Assembly (NCBI GenBank): GCA_947371715.1
Contig: CANBQQ010000160.1
Coordinates: 1-7,222, forward strand
From: Flavipsychrobacter stenotrophus
GTDB lineage: Bacteria > Bacteroidota > Bacteroidia > Chitinophagales > Chitinophagaceae
Direction: 5' to 3'
DNA: 7,222 nt
This document shows positions 1 through 5,680 of the stretch, piece after piece; position 1 is the stretch's first letter; every line of letters starts with the position of its first letter. Below the pieces are notes generated by a model. The model did not search any database. It saw nothing but the letters and a program-made list of their open reading frames with translations, and had not been told where the DNA came from. The position numbers and the translations under genes are program-made.

Positions 1-71
1 CATCATAGGATATACAGACGGTATCACCGACTGGCACATATCATTAATGCAGTGCGTAAAAGCTATAGTGA

Positions 72-90
72 ACAGTATAGGGTATACTGT
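72..90. repeat. Short perfect inverted repeat (8-bp arms, GGG loop)
   Basis: ACAGTATA (72-79) is followed by GGG and its exact reverse complement TATACTGT (83-90). It lies about 70 bp beyond the stop of the minus-strand gene at 162-1016. Neither strand has a T-run after the hairpin, so a classical terminator is unlikely. The arms are AT-rich and short, so chance is possible. It could be an operator half-site pair for something to the left of the window. The rest of 1-161 has two plus-strand frames open to the left edge, but neither resembles a protein I know. Confidence 0.4.
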
Positions 91-161
91 AGTCTGCGTA
101 ATTTGTTTAGTAGATGACTGCATAGTGTCGTGTAAATGTAGGAATGATCCGCCATATTTGA

Positions 162-1016
162 TTACTTCACCACCCCACAACCCCAGCCATCATACTCCCC
201 ATTATACTTTACAGCTTGTTTTCTCAGTTCCTCACCCGTGGGGTTAATGATTGCTATATCAACAGGGCTAACCTTTGAGATAGTGAGTTCAAATGGGTAT
301 GCGCCTGCTGCATTGCCCTTGCTTTCTACATTAAAGTGCTCATGCAGCGCATAGGCAATAAAATGCTCACGGTCTTCCACGGTTTTGAAATAGATGCCAT
401 AGTCTATGGGGCGGGGCACTGCAAGACTATCGCCATTTTTTATTAGGTTGTCTATTACCCGTTCATCTGCTATGTAGTGTTGGGTAGCTTCATTAGGGTA
501 GAGAAACTTCAGGTAACCATCCCAGGGCTTATCTTCAGCAATATGTATACTGGCCTCATAACCCGGGAAGACCTGCACATATAAATGAGTTAGCACAGCT
601 CGCAGTCCTATAGTATCGGTAACGTAGTAATAGTCAAGTCGCTTACATTCGTGAGTAAATGTACCGGCATGTATAGCCTTACCTTCTGCAGAAACCACCG
701 CCTCTACAGAATCTGCCACCTCATACAATCCTGCAAATGCATCTTGTGTGGGCAAGCCATCTTTACACTTGGTAAATTTCACTCCGGTTATCAACAGATA
801 AGCATAGCCACTAACTGGCGCTTTCGCTTTAAGCGACATATTCACAATTGTAGATCCTGCACTACCCTCATACTGTGCCAGGTAGGTTTCCCACTCATCA
901 CCAACGGTGGCTGTATCTACTGCGTCTCGTGTATGCATAGGCTCATTACTGCCATGCTTTACATCACAACCGGGGCATAATAACAACAAACAAAAAGCAA
1001 TGATTAGGTACCTCAT
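162..1016 (-). CDS. Putative lipoprotein with DUF695-like and RraB-like regions
   Basis: This 284-residue protein starts with a short hydrophobic signal (residues 3-14) ending in Cys17 (LCPGC). That looks like a lipoprotein processing site, although the positions before Gly16 are not ideal. The segment from about residue 40 to 165 has the pattern of DUF695: an opening DEWETYLAQYEG, a central hydrophobic strand near 68-80, and the stretch VEAVVSAEGKAIHAGTFTHE (105-124). Residues about 185-232 resemble RraB, with an acidic GDSLAVPRPIDYGIYF stretch (195-210) and then EHFIAYALHEHFNVES. RraB in Proteobacteria is a cytoplasmic inhibitor of RNase E. An export signal makes that role unlikely here, so the function is unknown. 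The ATG start is supported by the signal peptide beginning directly at it and by a candidate promoter about 28 bp upstream. The domain calls are from memory of the family patterns and are moderately sure. Confidence 0.8.
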   Translation of the reverse strand: MRYLIIAFCLLLLCPGCDVKHGSNEPMHTRDAVDTATVGDEWETYLAQYEGSAGSTIVNMSLKAKAPVSGYAYLLITGVKFTKCKDGLPTQDAFAGLYEVADSVEAVVSAEGKAIHAGTFTHECKRLDYYYVTDTIGLRAVLTHLYVQVFPGYEASIHIAEDKPWDGYLKFLYPNEATQHYIADERVIDNLIKNGDSLAVPRPIDYGIYFKTVEDREHFIAYALHEHFNVESKGNAAGAYPFELTISKVSPVDIAIINPTGEELRKQAVKYNGEYDGWGCGVVK

Positions 1017-1043
1017 AAATAGTAGGCCTTAGCGGCACAACTT

Positions 1044-1076
1044 CAAAAATACCGATTATCTCACATCGCTAAACAA
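1044..1076 (-). promoter_or_regulatory. Candidate Bacteroidota promoter for the DUF695/RraB-like lipoprotein gene
   Basis: On the minus strand, TATTTTTG (1044-1051) matches the Bacteroidota -7 consensus TAnnTTTG exactly. A weak -33 element may be TTTA (1070-1073, 18 bp away) or TTG (1074-1076). The start codon at 1016 would lie about 20 nt from the predicted transcript start, which is a sensible leader length. The -7 match is good, but the -33 element is ambiguous. Confidence 0.4.
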
Positions 1077-1158
1077 TTATAGCTGTACAGGGTTGCAAAT
1101 CACGCTCATGGCATGGTAATTACACGTTATTAGTATTAACACAATCAAACACATACAC

Positions 1159-1803
1159 ATGAACATCAAACTTTACTGGCTGGCAATACTGCCTCTTTCC
1201 ATAATGGCAGTAGCCTGCAAAAATTCCACAACAACTACCACCACTACCACCGACAGCACGGTAGGTGGCAACCTGAAGGAAGCAGGTGAAAATGTAAAGG
1301 ATGCCGCAAACGCAGCAGCCACAAACATCAAGCAATCTACCGACAGCGCCATCAGCAATATCAAGCGCACCATTGCCGGCAACCCCGATTCAGTGTTTGT
1401 AGTGAACGCACTCAATACCAACAGGAATGAGATAATCCTTTTAGAAGCCGGCATAAAGATGGGCACTACAAAAGAGCTGAAAGAACATGCGCGCATGATG
1501 CTGGTAGACCATAATAAACTGAAGAACAAACTACAGGACTATGCTACCGCAAAACACTACCCCGCTCTTACAAAAGACTGGGCAGGAAAAGACCTGAGCA
1601 ACATGAGTACAAAAACAGGAAGTGCATGGGATAAAGCCTGGGCCAGCAAAATGACAGACGGTCACAAAGACGACGTGAATGTATTTGAAGACGCCCGCAA
1701 CAATGTAAAAGACAGTGAAATAAAATCACTTATCGATAACACACTTCCCACTCTTCACGCCCACCTCGACATGATGGTGAACCTGAAGAATGATCTGAAA
1801 TAA
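1159..1803 (+). CDS. DUF4142 family lipoprotein
   Basis: This 214-residue protein has a hydrophobic signal (residues 5-19) ending in AVAC, with Cys20 as the likely lipidated residue, so it should be anchored in the cell envelope. A run of eight threonines (24-31), coded by ACA/ACT/ACC repeats at 1228-1251, and a helical linker (about 38-72) tether the domain. Residues about 78-213 are DUF4142, a four-helix, ferritin-like fold. They include FVVNALNTNRNEIILLEAG (80-98), the ARMMLVDHNKL motif (111-121) with the family's conserved His118, and a closing helix HAHLDMMVNLKNDL (200-213). The family is common and expanded in Bacteroidota, and its biochemical function is not established. The gene is divergent from the lipoprotein at 162-1016, 142 bp away, and ends 18 bp before a strong hairpin, so it is probably transcribed alone. 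The start is the only ATG that gives a complete signal peptide. Confidence 0.9.
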   Translation: MNIKLYWLAILPLSIMAVACKNSTTTTTTTTDSTVGGNLKEAGENVKDAANAAATNIKQSTDSAISNIKRTIAGNPDSVFVVNALNTNRNEIILLEAGIKMGTTKELKEHARMMLVDHNKLKNKLQDYATAKHYPALTKDWAGKDLSNMSTKTGSAWDKAWASKMTDGHKDDVNVFEDARNNVKDSEIKSLIDNTLPTLHAHLDMMVNLKNDLK

Positions 1804-1821
1804 AAGAAGTACTTTTCTATA

Positions 1822-1860
1822 AAATAAGCCGCATTGATCTTGGATCAATGCGGCTTATTT
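1822..1860 (+). terminator. Strong hairpin terminator after the DUF4142 gene
   Basis: A perfect 18-bp stem is formed by 1822-1839 and 1843-1860 with a 3-nt loop (TTG). The stem has a GC-rich core (AAGCCGCATTGATC). The right arm ends in TTATTT and is followed by GTTTTATATA, giving a U-rich 3' side. It lies 18 bp after the stop codon at 1801-1803. The arms begin with AAATAA, so it could also stop transcription from the right. Confidence 0.9.
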
Positions 1861-1889
1861 GTTTTATATAATTATTCATTCTACTTTTG
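1858..1889 (+). promoter_or_regulatory. Candidate Bacteroidota promoter at the left edge of the rtcB leader
   Basis: TTTG (1858-1861) and TACTTTTG (1882-1889) match the Bacteroidota -33 (TTTG) and -7 (TAnnTTTG) elements exactly, with a 20-bp spacer. The -33 element overlaps the last bases of the terminator stem. Transcription would start near 1895, leaving about 390 nt before the rtcB start codon. No intact gene or clear terminator lies in between, so the transcript would be either a long rtcB-prfH leader or a separate small RNA. The prediction rests on the motif alone. Confidence 0.4.
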
Positions 1890-2007
1890 CACAGATTCCA
1901 ATCAACTCACTTTTATAAATACGCATTGGACCATGACTTATCGTTTCCACATATCGCCCCTTGCGCTCATTGCCTAACCCAGGCAGAGTTTACCTCTACG
2001 TTTTAAT

Positions 2008-2157
2008 TTATTGAAATGTTACCATGGTCATCATAGCATAGCCATGCCCTGTAAGCTCCTGCCATAGGTTTCAGCTATTTTCTTTGAGCAATTTACGCAC
2101 GGCTATATCCTTTCCGTAAGGACGAATCTTTGACTCAATATTTTTTACCACCAACAA
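2008..2157 (-). pseudogene. Possible decayed reading frame (low confidence)
   Basis: On the minus strand a frame opens after a TAA at 2158-2160 and reads about 28 protein-like residues, including the stretch KIRPYGKDIAVRKLLKENS. It meets a TGA at 2071-2073, then continues for 20 residues (NLWQELTGHGYAMMTMVTFQ) to a TAA at 2008-2010. The mix of charged and hydrophobic residues looks more like protein than random translation. There is no good start codon, and I recognise no family. It may be the worn-down end of a former gene, or a coincidence. Confidence 0.2.
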
Positions 2158-2167
2158 TTACGAGATG

Positions 2168-2181
2168 AACACAGCTGTGTT
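2168..2181. promoter_or_regulatory. 14-bp perfect palindrome upstream of rtcB
   Basis: AACACAGCTGTGTT is an exact palindrome lying 102 bp upstream of the rtcB start codon. Its symmetry and position would suit the binding site of a dimeric regulator. A perfect 14-bp palindrome is expected by chance about once in every two or three windows of this size, so the regulatory reading is tentative. Confidence 0.25.
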
Positions 2182-2283
2182 ACACCCTCATGTCTTCGTG
2201 TGTCTGAGATACATTGGAAGACCAAACCAACACCTGCAAAAACAATATGAGCGGGTGGGCATTATCAACAAAACAACCAACAA

Positions 2284-3684
2284 ATGAGCAATATAAAAAC
2301 CAAAGAATTAAGTAAGCTGGGCTATACCAATGATCAGGCAAGAAGCCTTGTCATCAACATTATGTCGCGGCACTTTAAGCACCACACCAAAGAGGAGATG
2401 GTGACATTACTGACCAATATTAAAAACGAACCTGCCAGCTACCTTAACGATGACATAGTAGGCAAAATAGCAGCCACCTTTATGGATGTAGGGCCTGAAT
2501 TGAGTTTCAACACATTCGATCTGCTGGAAAAAACCGGTCAGCTAAAGATCTACGGGGGTAAAGAAATAGAGCACTCCGCAAAGAAACAAATGGAGTTGGT
2601 AATGTCTCTGCCTGTAACCGTGCAGGGTGCTTTAATGCCCGATGCACACACCGGATATGGCATGCCCATAGGTGGTGTACTGGCCACACGCAATGCAGTA
2701 ATACCCTTTGCCGTAGGTGTAGACATTGGCTGCCGCATGGCATTGACCATCATTGACGAAAGTGAGAGTTTCTTCAAAAGTCATTCATTCGAAATGAAGA
2801 CCGCTCTGCGCGAGTTCACACACTTCGGCATGGAAGGTGGGCTGGAATTCAAACAGGAGCATGCTATTATGGACGACCCTGCATTTGGCGCAACAGAGTT
2901 CCTGAAGCGCCTTCAGGCAAAGGCTGAACGGCAGTTAGGCTCTTCGGGCAGCGGCAACCACTTTGTGGAGTTTGGCACAGTAGAACTGAACGAAGGTAAT
3001 ACCATGGGCTTGCCACCAAAGAAGTATGTAGCATTGCTATCGCACTCCGGCAGCCGCGGACTGGGGGCCAACATAGCACAGCACTACACCCGCATAGCCA
3101 TGGATACCTGCAAGCTACCTAAGCATGCGCAACAACTGGCTTGGTTGGATATGAACAGCGAGGCAGGACAGGAATACTGGCTGAGCATGACGCTGGCCGG
3201 AGATTATGCAAAGGCTTGTCACGATCGCATACACCGCAACCTGCTGAAAGCACTGGGGTTACAAGCCATAATGACCATAGAGAACCACCACAACTTTGCG
3301 TGGAAAGAACAACTGGCGGATGGCAGCGACGTGATCGTGCATCGCAAAGGCGCTACTCCTGCGCATGCAGGTGAGCTGGGTATCATACCCGGCAGTATGA
3401 CCACACCGGCATACATAGTATCCGGCAAGGGTGTGGCCAATGCACTCAATTCAGCATCGCACGGTGCGGGAAGGGCCATGAGCAGGCAGCGCGCAAAAGA
3501 GAACATGACCGTATCGGGCATGAAGCAAATGCTCGCTGCAGCAGGTGTTACGCTTATTGGTGGCAGTGTGGAAGAAAACCCACTGGCCTACAAAGACATC
3601 AATAAGGTCATAGCCGCACAGGAAGCATTGGTAAACATTGAGGGCACATTTATGCCCCGTATAGTAAGAATGAATAAAGAATAA
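2284..3684 (+). CDS. rtcB: RtcB family 3'-phosphate RNA ligase
   Basis: RtcB joins RNA ends carrying a 3'-phosphate or 2',3'-cyclic phosphate to 5'-OH ends, using GTP and Mn2+. This 466-residue protein shows the family motifs in order: MPDAHTGYGMPIGG (118-131), VGVDIGCRM (144-152) with Asp147 and Cys150 as likely metal ligands, GSGNHFVEFG (222-231) with His226, LSHSGSRG (252-259) with His254, ENHHNFA (333-339), VHRKGAT (352-358), IPGSM (368-372), and SHGAGRAMSR (392-401). His393 in the last motif is the expected guanylylated residue. A roughly 55-residue N-terminal segment precedes the core. All key residues appear present, so the enzyme should be active. The usual DIGCG here reads DIGCR. Only 13 bp separate it from prfH downstream, so the two form an operon. 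No archease, rtcA or rtcR lies nearby. The ATG follows an A-rich leader and gives the expected N-terminus. Confidence 0.96.
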   Translation: MSNIKTKELSKLGYTNDQARSLVINIMSRHFKHHTKEEMVTLLTNIKNEPASYLNDDIVGKIAATFMDVGPELSFNTFDLLEKTGQLKIYGGKEIEHSAKKQMELVMSLPVTVQGALMPDAHTGYGMPIGGVLATRNAVIPFAVGVDIGCRMALTIIDESESFFKSHSFEMKTALREFTHFGMEGGLEFKQEHAIMDDPAFGATEFLKRLQAKAERQLGSSGSGNHFVEFGTVELNEGNTMGLPPKKYVALLSHSGSRGLGANIAQHYTRIAMDTCKLPKHAQQLAWLDMNSEAGQEYWLSMTLAGDYAKACHDRIHRNLLKALGLQAIMTIENHHNFAWKEQLADGSDVIVHRKGATPAHAGELGIIPGSMTTPAYIVSGKGVANALNSASHGAGRAMSRQRAKENMTVSGMKQMLAAAGVTLIGGSVEENPLAYKDINKVIAAQEALVNIEGTFMPRIVRMNKE

Positions 3685-3697
3685 AAAACGAACCAAA

Positions 3698-4312
3698 ATG
3701 GACAAGATAATCATACAGATCACATCGGGCCGCGGGCCTGTGGAGTGTTGCCGGGTGGTAGCCCGGCTGCAGGAAATGATGTTGAAACAAGCCAAACAAT
3801 ATGGCATAACCTTTACCGTGTTATCTAACACAAAAGGTGAGCTGGCGGGCACTTTACAATCGGCAGTGATACAGGCAGAGGGCAACACACTCTCTGCCTT
3901 CACCAAAGAATGGCAGGGCACCGTGCAATGGATAGCACAAAGCCCTTACCGTAAGATGCATAAACGAAAGAACTGGTTTGCAGGGGTGGAAATATTTGAC
4001 CCCACGCAACAGTTGAAGTGGAACATTAACGATGTGCGTTTAGACACCTGTCGCTCATCGGGACCCGGCGGACAAAATGTGAACAAGGTAGAGACCGCTG
4101 TGCGCGGCACACACATACCATCGGGCATACAGGTATTGGCAAGCGATAGTCGCTCTCAGCTACAAAACAAAAAGCTGTGTCTAGAACGGCTGAAAGCAAA
4201 AGTAGCTGCATGGCAAACCACTCAACTCACTGCGCTGCAACAAACACAATGGCACGAGCACAACATACTGGAAAGAGGCAACCCGGTAAAGGTGATACAA
4301 CTACCACTCTAA
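3698..4312 (+). CDS. prfH: Peptide chain release factor homologue PrfH
   Basis: PrfH is a short relative of RF1/RF2 that hydrolyses peptidyl-tRNA but lacks the codon-reading domain. The 204 residues match the usual PrfH length of about 200. An N-terminal part (1-85) begins IIIQITSGRGPVECCRVV. Next comes the PrfH-typical SPYRKMHKRKNWF (82-94), then the catalytic loop RSSGPGGQNVNKVETAVR (119-136). Its GGQ motif is at 124-126. The basic C-terminal tail includes LASDSRSQLQNKKL (147-160), as in RF domains. In other bacteria PrfH acts on ribosomes whose 16S rRNA is cut in the decoding centre, freeing them for resealing by RtcB. The tight linkage to rtcB here (13-bp gap) supports that same rescue-and-repair job. 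It is the last gene of the operon and is followed by a hairpin at 4319-4348. The ATG start aligns with the family's hydrophobic first strand. Confidence 0.95.
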   Translation: MDKIIIQITSGRGPVECCRVVARLQEMMLKQAKQYGITFTVLSNTKGELAGTLQSAVIQAEGNTLSAFTKEWQGTVQWIAQSPYRKMHKRKNWFAGVEIFDPTQQLKWNINDVRLDTCRSSGPGGQNVNKVETAVRGTHIPSGIQVLASDSRSQLQNKKLCLERLKAKVAAWQTTQLTALQQTQWHEHNILERGNPVKVIQLPL

Positions 4313-4318
4313 AAACAA

Positions 4319-4348
4319 CAAAGCGCTACTGTTTCCGGTAGCGCTTTG
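4319..4348. terminator. Hairpin between convergent prfH and OmpA-like genes, probably bidirectional
   Basis: CAAAGCGCTAC (4319-4329) pairs exactly with GTAGCGCTTTG (4338-4348) across an 8-nt loop. It sits 6 bp after the prfH stop and 20 bp beyond the OmpA-like stop at 4369. Read on the minus strand, the stem is followed by TTGTTTTTAG, a good U-rich tract. On the plus strand the right arm's CTTTG leads into TCTATTAAC, a weaker tract. It therefore fits best as a terminator for the minus-strand gene and probably also stops the rtcB-prfH transcript. Confidence 0.8.
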
Positions 4349-4368
4349 TCTATTAACTTATGTAATTC

Positions 4369-4887
4369 CTATTTACTTTCGTACAACACAAACTCCACCC
4401 TTCGGTTAGCCTGTCGGCCTTCCGCCGTTTTGTTATCAGCTACAAAGTAGGACTCGCCTTTACCATTTGTCATGATACGCTCTTCTTTTACCCCATTGCT
4501 CACCATCAGCTTTTTAGTGTTTTCAGCACGCCTTTTAGACAGAGAAAGATTAGCATCCGGACCACCTACATTATCGGTATAACCATTAATGATCAGGTGC
4601 ACCCTGTTATAGTCTTTAAGTATGGTGGCAAACTCAGCAAATGCGGGTTGCGCCTCCATTTTGATCTCATCTTTGCCTACGCCAAACATCGCCAGCTCGG
4701 GATAAATTACCAATACGGTATCACCTATCTTCACCACCTGGGCATCACTCATTTTGTGCTGTAAAGCCTTGTACAGCTTCCAGGAATAAGACATTTTGCT
4801 CTTGCTCTTTTTAGAGCTGTGGCATGATGCACCAAACAATAATGTGGCGGCAAGTATAAGAACGGAGAGAAATTTAAATGATCGCAT
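4369..4887 (-). CDS. OmpA-like peptidoglycan-binding lipoprotein
   Basis: I chose the start at 4885-4887 over an upstream in-frame ATG (4945-4947), because it begins directly with a lipoprotein signal: MRSFKFLSVL, a hydrophobic core to residue 20, then Cys22 in GASC. This gives 172 residues. A short basic linker (25-31) and a connecting segment lead to a C-terminal OmpA domain (about 65-168). The domain has GYTDNVGG (102-109), NLSLSKRRA (113-121), GKGE (142-145) and the closing GRQANRRVEF (157-166). The Asp in TDNVG and the Arg in SKRRA are the residues that bind diaminopimelate in the family. The protein probably links the outer membrane to peptidoglycan and resembles Pal. It is convergent with prfH and shares its hairpin. 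A TATAAT-like sequence on the minus strand (4907-4912) lies upstream, but I see no full Bacteroidota promoter. Confidence 0.92.
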   Translation of the reverse strand: MRSFKFLSVLILAATLLFGASCHSSKKSKSKMSYSWKLYKALQHKMSDAQVVKIGDTVLVIYPELAMFGVGKDEIKMEAQPAFAEFATILKDYNRVHLIINGYTDNVGGPDANLSLSKRRAENTKKLMVSNGVKEERIMTNGKGESYFVADNKTAEGRQANRRVEFVLYESK

Positions 4888-5001
4888 GTGTCTGTTTTTA
4901 TGGTTTATTATACATGTGATAAAAACCATGCCGTAACATCCTCGCAAAAAACAAACCGTACGATAATCAGCTACAATTACTCAACCAACATCCATATCTT
5001 C

Positions 5002-5061
5002 TACTAACTACTATCATCCTGGTACAATATCTGAACTATCTATTATGTACTAACTACTATC
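5002..5061. repeat. Pair of 14-bp exact direct repeats
   Basis: TACTAACTACTATC occurs at 5002-5015 and again at 5048-5061, a period of 46 bp. The second copy overlaps the first base of the SRPBCC gene's stop codon. The bases between are also rich in CTA and ACTA words (for example GAACTATCTATTATG near 5033). The tract lies downstream of the SRPBCC gene and upstream of the OmpA-like gene, both on the minus strand. An exact 14-bp match at this distance is unlikely by chance. The compositional bias suggests slippage or a small dispersed repeat. Confidence 0.7.
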
Positions 5062-5483
5062 TACTCATTCCCTTCCACGTGTTTCTTAAAGTTATTCAGG
5101 ATCGCCTGCCAGCCACCCTGCTGCATTTCCACAGGGTTCTCAGTTTCTGCTTCAAAAGTTTCCACAATATCTGTTGTATTACCATTGTCCTTAAAGAGTA
5201 TCCTGGCTACCCTGCCATCTCCCATTGTGTAGCCTATCACTTCATTGTTCTTCACTTCAGTATAAGTACCTCCAAAGTCGAAACTAAAGCTACCCTCCTT
5301 TGCAGCCATAGTAGTTGAGAAATCCCCACCTACACGCACATCATTCGTTGCTTTCGGCGCATGCCAATCGTCCGATGCAAAGCACCATTGAGTGATATGC
5401 TCCGGGGCGGTCCAGAACTCCCAAACCTTTGCTACCGGTGCATTAATCGTAGCCTCTACAGTTATCATTATTCCTTTTTCCAT
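5061..5483 (-). CDS. SRPBCC / AHSA1-like domain protein
   Basis: This 140-residue protein has the layout of the bacterial family related to the C-terminal domain of the Hsp90 activator Aha1 (SRPBCC superfamily). It opens with ITVEATINAPVAKVWEFWT (7-25), the typical first strand and helix. EHITQWCFASDDWHAPKA (28-45) is a classic signature, followed by VRVGGDFS (49-56), FDFGGTYTEVKNNEVIGYTM (68-87) and a final amphipathic helix GGWQAILNNFKKHVE (123-137). The fold forms a hydrophobic cavity for small ligands, but substrates are unknown for most members, and an Hsp90 role is not implied. Length and domain are complete, and there is no signal peptide, so it is cytoplasmic. The start could also be the internal ATG at residue 6. 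A -7-like sequence GATATTTG on the minus strand (5525-5532) differs from consensus by one base. Confidence 0.92.
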   Translation of the reverse strand: MEKGIMITVEATINAPVAKVWEFWTAPEHITQWCFASDDWHAPKATNDVRVGGDFSTTMAAKEGSFSFDFGGTYTEVKNNEVIGYTMGDGRVARILFKDNGNTTDIVETFEAETENPVEMQQGGWQAILNNFKKHVEGNE

Positions 5484-5614
5484 TGTTCTTATTTTTTATG
5501 TTTTTGAATGATTTTTATCTATTGCAAATATCAGTCGGCAATATAAATAGTAACTGGTATAAACCCGACAATATAAGGGGAATTTAAGCCCACATTCCAC
5601 CCACTCCACATCTT

Positions 5615-5674
5615 TCAGTGTAAAATAAAACGTTATAGCAATATCGTATCTTTACACAACCCAATCAGTGTAAA
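5615..5674. repeat. 10-bp direct repeat flanking the promoter region of the 5681 gene
   Basis: TCAGTGTAAA occurs at 5615-5624 and 5665-5674, exactly 50 bp apart. The copies flank the candidate -7 element at 5647-5654. They could be tandem operator sites, but a match of this length is plausible by chance in AT-rich DNA. Confidence 0.3.
5647..5654 (+). promoter_or_regulatory. Candidate -7 promoter element for the two-helix membrane protein gene
   Basis: TATCTTTA matches TAnnTTTG at all but the last base and lies 26 bp before the ATG at 5681. I find no clear TTTG at the -33 position. The short AT-rich leader (ACACAACCC...AACAATTT) is typical of Bacteroidota genes. Confidence 0.3.
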
Positions 5675-5680
5675 CAATTT

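Larger units (their letters stand above)
1863..2283. other. Gene-free leader region upstream of rtcB
   Basis: About 420 bp separate the DUF4142 terminator from the rtcB start codon, with no intact gene on either strand. The region holds most of a candidate promoter at its left end, a possible decayed minus-strand reading frame (2008-2157), a small hairpin (TCCTT 2108-2112 with AAGGA 2118-2122) and a 14-bp palindrome (2168-2181). No tRNA cloverleaf or riboswitch that I recognise is present. The last 30 bases before rtcB are A- and C-rich, as is usual for Bacteroidota start regions, with no Shine-Dalgarno sequence. Confidence 0.6.

Noticed and set aside
47..247. Plus-strand open frame starting at 47, open to the left edge of the window
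   Set aside because: It overlaps the end of the well-supported lipoprotein gene on the other strand. Its translation is rich in Cys, His and Pro with no recognisable motif.
1228..1251. ACN codon repeat coding eight threonines, considered as a phase-variable microsatellite
   Set aside because: The unit alternates between ACA, ACT and ACC and is a triplet, so slippage would change only linker length and would not switch the frame.
1173..1529. Minus-strand open frame opposite the DUF4142 gene, with a long valine run
   Set aside because: The valine run is just the antisense of the threonine codon repeat at 1228-1251. The plus-strand protein has a signal peptide and a recognised domain.
3451..3921. 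Minus-strand open frame of 156 codons across the rtcB-prfH junction
   Set aside because: It is antisense to conserved motifs of both genes, and its translation is rich in Cys, Ser and His without a family pattern.
4900..4929. Inverted repeat ATGGTTT / AAACCAT around a TATAAT-like sequence before the OmpA-like gene
   Set aside because: The arms are 7 bp, AT-rich and 16 bp apart, and TATAAT is not the main promoter form in Bacteroidota. This is too weak to call as an operator.
4888..4947. Longer N-terminus for the OmpA-like protein starting at 4947
   Set aside because: The extra 20 residues would place charged sequence before the lipoprotein signal. The internal ATG at 4885-4887 gives a standard signal peptide.
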